Shown: positions 50,269 to 59,007 of the stretch, piece by piece
Layout: each line of letters begins with the position of its first letter
Numbering within the stretch: position 1 is the first letter of the stretch
Assembly: GCF_000383595.1 (NCBI RefSeq)
Contig: NZ_KB911581.1
Location: forward strand, 620,001-684,000
Length of the DNA stretch: 64,000 bases
Origin: Streptomyces bottropensis ATCC 25435
Lineage (GTDB): Bacteria; Actinomycetota; Actinomycetes; Streptomycetales; Streptomycetaceae
Direction: 5' to 3'
The notes under the pieces: model-generated
What the model was told of the DNA's origin: nothing
Databases searched by the model: none
The model's input: the letters and a program-made list of their open reading frames with translations, nothing else
Translations under genes and position numbers: made by a program

Positions 50269-50426
50269 CCGCGCTCCTCCGCCTCTCCCGTGCCTCCTCC
50301 GCCTCTCCCGTGCCCTTCGCTCCTCCCCAGCCCGCCGCCGTCCCCGCGCCGTCGCTGCCGCGGGCCGTCACCCACACCGGCTCGTGCGGCGGGCCGATCC
50401 GCCCCGCAACACCTCTGGAGACCACC

Positions 50427-51773
50427 ATGACCTGGTCGGACGACACCGACAGAACCGCGCCCCGCCTCACCGTCATAGGCACCGGCTACCTCGGCGCCAC
50501 CCACGCCATCTGCATGGCCGTCCTGGGCTTCGACGTGCTCGGCGTGGACGTGGACCCCGTCAAGATCGAGCGGCTGAACTCGGGCGAGGTGCCGTTCTTC
50601 GAGCCCGGACTGCCCGAACTGCTCGCCAAGGCCCTCGACAGCGGCCGGCTGCGGTTCACCACGAGCTTCGCCGAGGCCGGCGAGTTCGGCGACGTCCACT
50701 TCGTCTGCGTGGGCACGCCCCAGCAGCGGGACTCGTACGCGGCGGACCTGACCTATGTCGACAGCGCGGTCGAGGAACTGGCCCGGCACCTGCGCCAGCG
50801 CACCCTGGTGGTCGGCAAGTCCACGGTCCCGGTGGGCACCGCCGCCCGGCTCACGGAGATCGTCCGGCGGACGGCCCCGGCCGGAGCGGACGTCGAACTC
50901 GCCTGGAACCCGGAGTTCCTGCGCGAGGGCTACGCCGTCGACGACACCATGCGGCCCGACCGGCTGGTCTTCGGCACCGAGTCGGCCTGGGCCGAGGAGC
51001 AACTGCGTGCCGCGTTCGCCCCGGTGATCGCCCAGGGCACCCCCGTGGTCGTCACCGACCTGCCCACCGCCGAACTGGTCAAGGTCGCCGCCAACTCCTT
51101 CCTCGCCACCAAGATCTCGTACATCAACGCCATGGCGGAGGTCTGCGAGGCGACCGGCGCCGACGTGACGGGTCTCGCGGAGGCGCTGGCCTACGACGAC
51201 CGGATCGGCGGCCGGTTCCTCAAGCCGGGCCTCGGCTTCGGCGGCGGCTGCCTGCCCAAGGACATCCGGGCCTTCAGCCACCGTGCCGAGGAGCTGGGCG
51301 TCGGTCAGGCCGTCTCGTTCCTGCGCGAGGTCGACGCCATCAACCAGCGCCGCCGGGCCCGCACGGTGGACCTGGTCCGCGAGCTGGCCGGCGGGGAGCT
51401 GGCCGGAGCCAAGGTGACCGCGCTCGGTGCGGCGTTCAAGCCCAACTCCGACGACATCCGCGACGCCCCCGCCCTGGACGTGGCGAGGACCCTGCACCAG
51501 GCGGGCGCCCAGGTGACCGTCATCGACCCGGCGGCCCTGGAGAACGCCCGCCGCGCCTACCCGGACCTGCACTACGGCACGGACGTGCTCACGGCGGCCA
51601 CCGGGGCCGATGTGGTCGTCCTGCTCACGGAGTGGGCGGAGTTCCGGGAGATCGACCCGGAGGCCCTGGGTGCGGTCGTGTCCCGGCGCCGGATCGTCGA
51701 CGGACGGCACGCCCTCGACCCGGCGCAGTGGCGGGCCGCGGGGTGGGACTACCGGGCACTCGGCAGGCCCTGA
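50427..51773 (+). CDS. UDP-glucose / GDP-mannose 6-dehydrogenase
   Basis: ATG 50427 has CTGGAG 6-11 nt upstream and gives 448 residues. The NAD-binding motif is VIGTGYLGATHAICMAVLGF. Further signatures are VGTPQQRDS, GKSTVPVGTA, WNPEFLREGYAVDD, VKVAANSFLATKISYINAMA and FGGGCLPKDIRAF with the catalytic Cys. The C-terminal domain has LGAAFKPNSDDIRDAPALDV. The enzyme oxidises C6 of a nucleotide sugar to the uronic acid in two steps. Whether the substrate is UDP-glucose or GDP-mannose cannot be told from motifs. It supplies a uronate donor for the GT2 synthase of the same operon. Confidence 0.85.
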   Translation: MTWSDDTDRTAPRLTVIGTGYLGATHAICMAVLGFDVLGVDVDPVKIERLNSGEVPFFEPGLPELLAKALDSGRLRFTTSFAEAGEFGDVHFVCVGTPQQRDSYAADLTYVDSAVEELARHLRQRTLVVGKSTVPVGTAARLTEIVRRTAPAGADVELAWNPEFLREGYAVDDTMRPDRLVFGTESAWAEEQLRAAFAPVIAQGTPVVVTDLPTAELVKVAANSFLATKISYINAMAEVCEATGADVTGLAEALAYDDRIGGRFLKPGLGFGGGCLPKDIRAFSHRAEELGVGQAVSFLREVDAINQRRRARTVDLVRELAGGELAGAKVTALGAAFKPNSDDIRDAPALDVARTLHQAGAQVTVIDPAALENARRAYPDLHYGTDVLTAATGADVVVLLTEWAEFREIDPEALGAVVSRRRIVDGRHALDPAQWRAAGWDYRALGRP

Positions 51774-51797
51774 CCTCCGGTGCCGGCGGCCATCTCT

Positions 51798-51831
51798 CCG
51801 GCCGGCGGCCACATCCGTGGCCGCCGGCCGG
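51798..51831. terminator. Bidirectional terminator between convergent genes
   Basis: A perfect 15-bp stem (CCGGCCGGCGGCCAC and its complement) with an ATCC loop lies between the ends of the dehydrogenase gene and the metallo-hydrolase gene. Confidence 0.8.
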
Positions 51832-51835
51832 GCCG

Positions 51836-52825
51836 TCACCCCTGCTTCTGGTGCTGCTCGGGCAGGCGGCTCTCGGGGTGCACCCACAGCACGACGTTGT
51901 CGAGATACCCGGCCGCGCCGCCCTCCCGTTCGCGCCGGAAGAACTCGATGACCTCCTGGTCGCAATGGCGCAGGCTGAAGTGGGTCAGCACGAACAGGGT
52001 CTCCGGGTGCGCCTCGACCACCGGACGCAGCTCGCTCCACACGGTGTGCCCGACCTGCCGGGCCCGGGTGAGCTGTCCGTCGTCGAGATAGGTGCACTCG
52101 GTGATGATGACCGGGTAGTCGAACAGCCAGGGGTTGCGTGCGAACACGTCGGCGTGGGTGTCGCCGAGGAAGGCGAAGGCGGGGCGGCGGATCTCCTCGT
52201 CGACCGTGCCGGGGCCCTCCTTGCGCCGCTCGGCGATGATCCGGCCGAACTCGGCGGCCCGTCCGGCCGCGACCATCGACGCCTTCAGTTCCTCGTACTC
52301 CGGCTTCAGGACCGTCTTCTTCTCCGCGAAGCAGTAGCCCACGCACGGCACCTTGTGCAGGCACTCGACGACCCGGACCGCGTACTCCCCGCGGCGGCCC
52401 ACGGAGAACTCCGCGCCCGCGCGCACGCCGTGCAGACGGCACGCAGGGGCGCGGGACGGATCGAAGCCGGCCCCGTGGTTCAACTCGCTCGAAGCACGCA
52501 GATAGGCCGCCGCGTACGGTTCGGCGGCGGCCGGGAGGTAGATGTCCACCCCCGCGTCCCTGGCGGCCAGGTAGTCGAGGTCCTTGGAGTGGTCGAGGTG
52601 GGTGTGGGTCAGCAGCACCGTCTCCACCTGCCGGCCCTCGGCCAGCCCGGCGTCGAGGGAGCAGCGCAGCTCGGGGAGGTGGAAGAAGGTCTTGTCGTTC
52701 GCGCGGGAGTAACCGGTGAGGGTCAGGCCGGTCCCGGGGACGCGCCATGTCTTCCACTGGCGGAACGGGTGGCCCTGGTCGAGGCGTTGGGGGTGGGCGG
52801 GGCGGAGGTCAGGTGGGTGGGTCAT
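51836..52825 (-). CDS. Metallo-beta-lactamase-fold hydrolase, RNase Z-like
   Basis: ATG 52825 follows GGGAG and gives 329 residues; an upstream start would add 15 residues. The metal motif VLLTHTHLDHSKDLDYLAAR (HxHxDH) is complete. Later ligands lie in ECLHKVPCVGY, AFLGDTHADVF and FVLTHFSLRH. The order matches the RNase Z / ElaC-like group of the superfamily, which often act on RNA 3' ends or phosphodiesters. The N-terminal part (RVPGTGLTLTGYSRANDKTF) differs from canonical RNase Z, so the substrate is uncertain. It is monocistronic. Confidence 0.7.
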   Translation of the reverse strand: MTHPPDLRPAHPQRLDQGHPFRQWKTWRVPGTGLTLTGYSRANDKTFFHLPELRCSLDAGLAEGRQVETVLLTHTHLDHSKDLDYLAARDAGVDIYLPAAAEPYAAAYLRASSELNHGAGFDPSRAPACRLHGVRAGAEFSVGRRGEYAVRVVECLHKVPCVGYCFAEKKTVLKPEYEELKASMVAAGRAAEFGRIIAERRKEGPGTVDEEIRRPAFAFLGDTHADVFARNPWLFDYPVIITECTYLDDGQLTRARQVGHTVWSELRPVVEAHPETLFVLTHFSLRHCDQEVIEFFRREREGGAAGYLDNVVLWVHPESRLPEQHQKQG

Positions 52826-53134
52826 GCCGGTTCGCTCCCTGGCCTCGTCGTCACCGACCCGCGTGTGCACGGGATTTGGCCGATCGTACGGGGCGTCGCC
52901 GCACCGGTTGCGGCATTTTCCGTGCGCATCGCTCAGGCGTACCAGCAGCCGTGCGATGAGGGGGCGAGGGAACGGACGTATTCGCGGGGTGTCCTGCGCC
53001 GTCGGTGAAGCGACCTCCGCCGCGGTGCCGCCGGCCCTGGTGAACGCGGTGTGGTCGGCTGAACGGCACTATGGCGATGCCATCTGTGACGGCGCACCCA
53101 CCGGGCGGGGCCGGGGCCCGGCGCGCCGGGCGGG
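52826..53134. other. Gene-free stretch upstream of the metallo-hydrolase gene
   Basis: About 309 bp that should contain the leftward promoter of the metallo-hydrolase gene and the transcription end of the trypco2 gene. A GC-rich GGGCCGGGGCCCGGC-type stretch near 53105-53130 can form hairpins. I see nothing else in it. Confidence 0.4.
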
Positions 53135-53491
53135 TCAGTCGCGGGAGAGGGAGCCGTCGGACGGCCCCGGGCCCGGGTGCTCGCGGGTGCCGGGCTCGTC
53201 GCGGCCCACCTCGTGGTGGTGGCCGCCGGGGCCGGGGAGGGGCTTGAGGTCGACCTGGATGCGGTGGGTGGAGTCATGGCTCACCGAGCCGCCGAGGCGG
53301 GCCTCGACCACGCCGAGACGCAGGCCCGCGCCGCCCTCGCCGCCCCGGTGGAACTGGACCGAGAACTCCAGGCTGACCTGCTCCACACTGAACCGCCAGT
53401 CGCTCGCCGCGCCTTCGGCCTGTGCCCTGGCCAGCTCCGCGCGGACGGTGCCGATGGCCTCCGCGAGACCGACCGGTTCGGGTTCGCCCAT
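53135..53491 (-). CDS. Trypco2-domain protein (trypsin-co-occurring)
   Basis: The product has 118 residues. The first 80 match the small trypco2 domain: GLAEAIGTVRAELARAQAEG, then DWRFSVEQVSLEFSVQFHRG and GLRLGVVEARLGGSVSHDST. The end is Gly/His/Pro-rich and disordered. These domains are known from actinobacterial conflict-type operons beside trypsin-like proteases. It is divergent from a trypsin-like gene 93 bp away, which fits that association. It may regulate or target the protease. Confidence 0.7.
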   Translation of the reverse strand: MGEPEPVGLAEAIGTVRAELARAQAEGAASDWRFSVEQVSLEFSVQFHRGGEGGAGLRLGVVEARLGGSVSHDSTHRIQVDLKPLPGPGGHHHEVGRDEPGTREHPGPGPSDGSLSRD

Positions 53492-53583
53492 GTCAACATC
53501 CCGTCGTCTTCACCTGATCGGCCGATCCGAGTTGGTTACAGAGTCTAGGGACGCACCATGCCTCGCGCGTAGTGTGAGGCGGC

Positions 53584-54921
53584 ATGGGGGAATTGCGTGC
53601 GGACTGGAGGCTCAGGCTGCGGCGCGGGGGAGCGCACGGACCCATCTGCGGCGCCGGCGTGCTCGTCGATCAGCGGACGGCGCTGACCTGCGCACACGTG
53701 GTGCGCGATCCGGACGCCGTGCTGTGGCTGGAGTTCGCCGAGAACACTGACCTCGAACCGGTGTCCGCGCGCGTCGCGCCAGGTGGCTGGCTGCCCGACG
53801 CCCCCGGGGGCGGTGAGGACGTCGCCGTGCTCCGGCTGGACAGCCCGCGGCCCCGGGCGCGACCCGCCCGGCTGGAGCCCGCGCTGTGGGGCGGGGCGGA
53901 CGTGTCCGCCACCGGCTATGCGGAGGGCTTCGACGACGGCATGTCCCTGTGGGGCCGGATCGGCGGGGTCAGCGGTGAGCGGGTGCAACTGGACGCCGTC
54001 ACCAAGGCCGAGGTGGTGCGCAAGGGTTTCAGCGGCGCCGCCGTGTGCACCCGGCCCGGCGAGGGGCGCCCCGTGCGCGTGGTCGGACTGATCGTCAGCT
54101 GGCGGGGTGACATGGGGGAGTTGCTGCCCGAGAACAACCGGCTCGCCTTCTCGTACCTGATCCCCGTCGAGCGCATCGCGCAACTCTCGCCCGTGATCAA
54201 GGAGTTGAGCGGCCCGCACGCCTGGGACCACGACTTCGAGGAGCGGCTGGCCCGCTGGTTCGACGACCCCGACGAGGAGCCGGTGAAGATCACCGTGGTG
54301 CCCACGGGCAGCGGCAAGGAACGTTCCCTGGGGCATCTGGCGCACCGGGCCTCCCTCGTCCACCGCGGCGGTGTGTCCGGCAGACCGGACCTCGCCGATC
54401 ACGCTCTGGGCCACATCGCGTTCCCGCCCGGCCAGTACCTGGCGTACTGGGACTGGCTGCTCGGCACCCGGTCCCGGCCCGCGCGGACGGCCGCCCCGGT
54501 GCCCGGCGGCCCGGTCACCGTCCTCGTCGACGGCCTCGACGAGGAGCCGGAACCGGGGCCGCTGATCGAACTCCTCGTCCGATTACGGTCGTTCGGCTTC
54601 CGGCTGCTGCTGGTCTTCCGGCACGAGGGCGGCACCGGCTGGACCGCCGCCCGCGACCGGCTCCTCGCCCCCGCGCTCCTCACCCACGCCGACACGCTCC
54701 TCACGCGGCTGGAGGGGGCGGAGTTCAGCCGCGCGGTCCGGCACGGTGTCGTCGACAGCGCCTCCCTCGGCTCGATGACCGAGACGGCCGACCGGCGCCG
54801 GGCCGAGCGCCGCCTGATCGACGAGACCACGGGCCAGGACCCGCAGTGGCGGCTCGCCCGGCTGCGCGAACTGATCAGAACCCTGCGTGCGGACCTGCGG
54901 CGCTCCGGGGACGCGACATGA
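53584..54921 (+). CDS. Trypsin-like serine protease with C-terminal domain, first gene of the kinase operon
   Basis: The product has 445 residues. The chymotrypsin-fold protease covers about 1-200: GAGVLVDQRTALTCAHVVRD (His), GGGEDVAVLRLD (Asp) and RKGFSGAAVCTR (Ser in GFSGA). No signal peptide is present, so it acts in the cytoplasm. The C-terminal half has a degenerate NTPase look (VTVLVDGLDEEPEPGPLIEL). Codon 334 is TTA (54583-54585), so translation should need the bldA tRNA. Its stop overlaps the kinase start (ATGA). A link to trypco2 conflict systems is likely. Confidence 0.75.
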   Translation: MGELRADWRLRLRRGGAHGPICGAGVLVDQRTALTCAHVVRDPDAVLWLEFAENTDLEPVSARVAPGGWLPDAPGGGEDVAVLRLDSPRPRARPARLEPALWGGADVSATGYAEGFDDGMSLWGRIGGVSGERVQLDAVTKAEVVRKGFSGAAVCTRPGEGRPVRVVGLIVSWRGDMGELLPENNRLAFSYLIPVERIAQLSPVIKELSGPHAWDHDFEERLARWFDDPDEEPVKITVVPTGSGKERSLGHLAHRASLVHRGGVSGRPDLADHALGHIAFPPGQYLAYWDWLLGTRSRPARTAAPVPGGPVTVLVDGLDEEPEPGPLIELLVRLRSFGFRLLLVFRHEGGTGWTAARDRLLAPALLTHADTLLTRLEGAEFSRAVRHGVVDSASLGSMTETADRRRAERRLIDETTGQDPQWRLARLRELIRTLRADLRRSGDAT

Positions 54922-57524
54922 GGCCCGGGACGGGGGCGGGCAGGAGGCCCGAGCCGGGGGAAGGCACAGGGCTTGAGCCGGTGGCGGGCACAGAGCCCGA
55001 TCCGGGGGCGGGCACAGAGCTTGAGCAGGGGGCGGGTAGTACGGGGCCCGCTTCCGGCCCCGGTACGGGTTCCGCTCCGCCGTCCCCGCCGCCCGTCCCG
55101 TCCGCGCCGCCCGTCCCGTCCGCGTCCCCCACCTCGACCACCCCACCAACCCCGCCAACCCCACCACCCTCACCAACCCCACCCGCCCCATCCGCCCCGA
55201 CGCCGGACGGCGGTGAGCGTGTGACGCCCTGTCCGCACCGCCGCTTCACCGGCGCCCCCTGCGGCGGGACCGTGCTGCCCACCGGGTACTGCGCCGTGTG
55301 CGGGCGGGCGCAGGACGGCCCACGGCTGCCCGCCCTGCCCGAGGACCCGCGCGAGTTCGGCCCCGCCGAGCTGCTCGCGCTGCCCGAGCGGGCGCCGCGC
55401 CCGGCGCAGGAACGCCTCATCCACCCCGAGGCACCGCTCCGGGTCCGGATGGGCTGCTCGTCCCCCGAGTGCGGCATCACCTTCGCGCCGCCCTACACCG
55501 TGGGCCGGGTGCCGGTCGAGGGGTACTGCCCGGCCTGCGGCGTGCCCTACTCGTACCGGCCCGAACTCGCCGAAGGGGACGTGCTGCGTGACCAGTACCG
55601 CATCATGGGGCCCATCGCGCACGGCGGCCAGGGCTGGGTCTATCTCGCCGAGGACACCCATCTCGGGGACGTGGTCGCCGTCAAGGGCATGCTCAACCGC
55701 TACGAGCAGGACGGGGCCCGGCTCGCCGACGTCGAACGCCGCAACCTCGTCGCCATCCGCCACCCCCGTATCGTCCAGATCCGCGACTTCGTCGCCCGGC
55801 GCGACGACACCGGGCAGGTCACCGGCGGCCACATCGTCATGGACGACGTCGGTGACGGCACCCTGGAGAAGGTCGTCAAGGAGACCCGGCGCGGGGAGTC
55901 CGTCCTCGACATCGAGCACGTCGCCGCGTACGGCTGCCAGATCCTCGAAGCCTTCGTCCATCTGCACGCCGGGGGCGAACGGGTCTTCGTCTACGGGGAC
56001 ATGAAGCCCTCGAACGTCGTGCACCACGGGGACGGTGTCAAGGTCATCGACCTCGGCGGGATGCGGGAACAGGGCCAGAGCCAGCCGCCCGCCCATGTCA
56101 CGCCCGACTACATGGCGCCCGAGACGGCGTCCGCGCCCATGCCCACCACCGCCCACGACCTGCACACGGTCGGCGTCACCCTGCGGGAACTCGCCGGCTG
56201 GGCCGTCGACGAAGTGCCCGGCCTCGGCACCGCCTCGTTCTGGGGCGTCGTCGACCGCGCCACCCGCGCCGACCCCGGCCTGCGCTTCGCCGACGCCCGG
56301 GAGATGACGGGCCAACTGCGCGGCGCCCTGCGGGAGATCCGCGCCCTGCGCGGCAAGAGCGACCCGCCCGAACCCTCCGACTACTTCTGGCCGTCCCCGC
56401 AGCTGCTCGGCGCCCGGCTCGGCACCGTCCCCGGCATCGAACACTGGCTGGAACGCCCCCGGCGCGACCGCTACGACCCGCCGCTCGCCCCCGCCCTCGA
56501 CCTCGGCGCGCCCACCCCCACCGAGATCGCCCGCCGGCTGCCGGTGCCCAGGCGCTACCCGGGCGACCCGCAGACCACCCGGTTCGAGGTGAGCAGCGGC
56601 TACGACCCGGGCCGCCTCCTCGACCAGGAGGACGGCAAGCCGCCCTCGGTGGAGATCCGCCTGCACAACGTGCGGGTCCTGCTGGGCCGCAACTCGCGGA
56701 ACGACCTGGAGCGTGCCCAGGAGGAACTCGACACCGCCGACTCCCTGCCGGGCCCGTCCGCCGTGCGCCGGTGGCGGCTGGAGTGGCACCGCGCCCTGGT
56801 CGCGCTGCGCCGCGCCGACCTCGACGGCGACCCGCGGCAGATCGCCGCAGCCAAGCGCCACTTCACGAAGGTCCGCCTCGAACTGCCCGGCGAGTACGCC
56901 CCCAAGCTGGCCCTCGCCTACTGCGGCGAACGGCTCGGCGACGACACGGCCGGGCCCACCGCCAAGGAGCTGTACGAGGCCGTGTTCGCCCGCAACCCCG
57001 CGCACGGCGGCGCCGCCCTGGGCCTCGCCCGGCTCGCCCTGCGCGCGGGTGACCGGCGGGCCGCACTCGACGTCCTCGGCCGGGTCCGCCCCGGCACCCT
57101 GGACCACACCGTCACCCGGATCGCCTCCTTACGGATCCGCGCGGCCCGGCTGCCCCGGGACACCGCGCCGCTGCCCGAGCCCAGCGAGGTCGACGCGGCG
57201 CTGGCCGAACTGCGCGACCTCGTACGCCGGGAGCCCGGGGCCGGCGTGCCGGGCCTGTCCGAGGACGAGGCACTGCGCCTGAGCACCGAACTGCACGAGT
57301 GGCAACTGGACGCCCTCTACAGCCGCGCCGACCGCCCCGGCCCCCGGGGCGGCGGCCGGCTCGACCCCACGGCCCTGCGGCGGCTGAGCGCGCAGGAGCG
57401 CCGGCTGCGTGAACGGATCGAGTCCCACTACCGCCAACTGGCCGCCCGGTACGCCGGATCGGCCGCCACCCACGAACATCTCGTGGACCTTCTGCAGGCG
57501 GTCCGGCCACAGACGGTGGTGTGA
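54918..57524 (+). CDS. PknG-like Ser/Thr protein kinase with zinc module and TPR region
   Basis: ATG 54918 overlaps the protease stop and gives 868 residues. Residues 1-95 are Gly/Pro/Ser-rich and disordered. Cys-rich segments (CPHRRFTGAPCGG..CAVCG and CSSPECG..CPACG) precede the kinase, as the rubredoxin-like module does in PknG. The kinase covers about 223-480: IMGPIAHGGQGWVYLAED, VAVKGM, VYGDMKPSNVVHHGDGVK and VIDLGGMR. The C-terminus (about 570-865) is helical repeats of TPR type. PknG of mycobacteria senses amino-acid status with GlnH and GlnX; related partners follow here. Codon 738 is TTA (57129-57131), suggesting bldA control. Confidence 0.85.
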   Translation: MRPGTGAGRRPEPGEGTGLEPVAGTEPDPGAGTELEQGAGSTGPASGPGTGSAPPSPPPVPSAPPVPSASPTSTTPPTPPTPPPSPTPPAPSAPTPDGGERVTPCPHRRFTGAPCGGTVLPTGYCAVCGRAQDGPRLPALPEDPREFGPAELLALPERAPRPAQERLIHPEAPLRVRMGCSSPECGITFAPPYTVGRVPVEGYCPACGVPYSYRPELAEGDVLRDQYRIMGPIAHGGQGWVYLAEDTHLGDVVAVKGMLNRYEQDGARLADVERRNLVAIRHPRIVQIRDFVARRDDTGQVTGGHIVMDDVGDGTLEKVVKETRRGESVLDIEHVAAYGCQILEAFVHLHAGGERVFVYGDMKPSNVVHHGDGVKVIDLGGMREQGQSQPPAHVTPDYMAPETASAPMPTTAHDLHTVGVTLRELAGWAVDEVPGLGTASFWGVVDRATRADPGLRFADAREMTGQLRGALREIRALRGKSDPPEPSDYFWPSPQLLGARLGTVPGIEHWLERPRRDRYDPPLAPALDLGAPTPTEIARRLPVPRRYPGDPQTTRFEVSSGYDPGRLLDQEDGKPPSVEIRLHNVRVLLGRNSRNDLERAQEELDTADSLPGPSAVRRWRLEWHRALVALRRADLDGDPRQIAAAKRHFTKVRLELPGEYAPKLALAYCGERLGDDTAGPTAKELYEAVFARNPAHGGAALGLARLALRAGDRRAALDVLGRVRPGTLDHTVTRIASLRIRAARLPRDTAPLPEPSEVDAALAELRDLVRREPGAGVPGLSEDEALRLSTELHEWQLDALYSRADRPGPRGGGRLDPTALRRLSAQERRLRERIESHYRQLAARYAGSAATHEHLVDLLQAVRPQTVV

Positions 57525-57558
57525 GTACCGGCGGGTATCGGCGAACGGGGAAGGAACG

Positions 57559-59007
57559 GTGACGCACGACATGAGCAGGCATCCGGGCCGGCGCGCGGGC
57601 CGGCACCTGAACGGACCGGCGGGCGGTGGGGCCCGGCCGGCGCAGCCGGACATCCGGTTGCGGGTCGACCTCGGCGGTGATCTGCGACCGCACCGCAGCG
57701 CGAAGATCGAGGCGCATCTGCGGGTCGACGTGAGCGCCGGCGGCGCGCCCACCGAGCTGCCCGCGATCGAACTCGCCGTGATCATCGCGGTCGACGTGGC
57801 CGAGCCGCTCCGGGCGGCCGTCCGGCACGCCCTGCCGGCCGCGCTGCGCGCCCTGCCCGACGACATCTCCTTCACCGTGCTCGGCGCCGGCCCCGAGCCC
57901 GTCCGGTGCCATCCCGGGGGTGACGCCGAGTGGGCCGTCGCCGACGACAGCGACAAACGCCGGGCCGCGTTCGCCGCGGGCGCGATCCCGCTGCACCGGG
58001 ACGGCCCGCGCCCCGCCGGATACGCGGTCTGGGCGGCCCGAGCACGCGCCCTGCTCGCCGCCCGTCCCCTGTCCGTACGCCATCTGCTGCTGATCACCGA
58101 CGGCAGCAGCGCCCCCGGCGAGAGCCGGCTGGAGGAGGAACTCGACGCCTGCGCGGGCCACTTCACCTGCGACGTCCTCGCCGTGGGTGTGGACTGGTCC
58201 CCCGAACCGCTGCTGACGCTGGCCGAACGGCTGCACGGCACCGCCGAGTTCGTGGACGACGGCCTCGGCACGGCGATCACCGCCGCGATCCGGCGGCTGC
58301 GTCGGGTGCACGCCCCCCAGCTGCCGATCGAGGTGACCGTACGGCCCACGGTGCGCCAGGTCGCGCTGAACGAGAAGGCACCCCGGCCGCACCGCCTCGG
58401 CGGGCTGCCCCAGCCCGGCCTGCCGCACCGGTGGAGCTTTCCGACGTACCAGTGGGAGGAGGGCGGCCGCGACTACCTCCTCACCCTCGTCGCCGACGCC
58501 GACAACGACCCGCTGGAGACGTATCTGCAGTTCGCCATGGTCTCCGTCGGCGACGTCCACGCGGCCGTCACCGCCCGCTGGCACCGCCCCGAACTTCCGC
58601 CGCCCGACCTGCCCGCGGGCGCCGCCGGTGTGCGCGACCAGAAGTCGACCACCGTGATGCGGGAGGCCCTGCGCCGGGGGCTCGTCGCCCTCGGGGAGGA
58701 GCGACGGAAGGCCGCCGAGGGGCATCTGGGGCGGGCGGCGCGGCTGGCGGACCGGTTGGGCACGGACTGGGTGCTGGACGAGATCCGCGCGGTCGCCGAC
58801 ATCGAGGACGCGCCCGCGGGCCTGGTCCGGCTGCGGCACGCCGTCGACGCCGACACGCTCGGGCCGATGATCCTGCGCGCCGGATCCCGTCCCGTGCCCG
58901 TGACCCCCACCGCCGGTCCACTGCCGGGCCCGCGCTGCGTCCGGTGTGCCACCCGGGCCGGGGCCGAGGCCCGCCACTGCATCGTCTGCGGGCAGGAGCT
59001 GCTGTGA
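57559..59007 (+). CDS. von Willebrand factor A-domain protein with C-terminal zinc ribbon
   Basis: GTG 57559 gives 482 residues (ATG 57571 is an alternative). The vWA domain spans about 40-230 with ELAVIIAVDVAEPL at the metal-site strand, a degenerate MIDAS, then RHLLLITDGSSAPGES and CDVLAVGVDWSPEPL. A beta-rich middle part follows (PLPIEVTVRPTVRQVAL-like). The last 25 residues (CVRCATRAGAEARHCIVCGQ) form a zinc ribbon. It probably acts as an adaptor for the kinase encoded 35 bp upstream. Its stop overlaps the next start (GTGA). Confidence 0.7.
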   Translation: MTHDMSRHPGRRAGRHLNGPAGGGARPAQPDIRLRVDLGGDLRPHRSAKIEAHLRVDVSAGGAPTELPAIELAVIIAVDVAEPLRAAVRHALPAALRALPDDISFTVLGAGPEPVRCHPGGDAEWAVADDSDKRRAAFAAGAIPLHRDGPRPAGYAVWAARARALLAARPLSVRHLLLITDGSSAPGESRLEEELDACAGHFTCDVLAVGVDWSPEPLLTLAERLHGTAEFVDDGLGTAITAAIRRLRRVHAPQLPIEVTVRPTVRQVALNEKAPRPHRLGGLPQPGLPHRWSFPTYQWEEGGRDYLLTLVADADNDPLETYLQFAMVSVGDVHAAVTARWHRPELPPPDLPAGAAGVRDQKSTTVMREALRRGLVALGEERRKAAEGHLGRAARLADRLGTDWVLDEIRAVADIEDAPAGLVRLRHAVDADTLGPMILRAGSRPVPVTPTAGPLPGPRCVRCATRAGAEARHCIVCGQELL

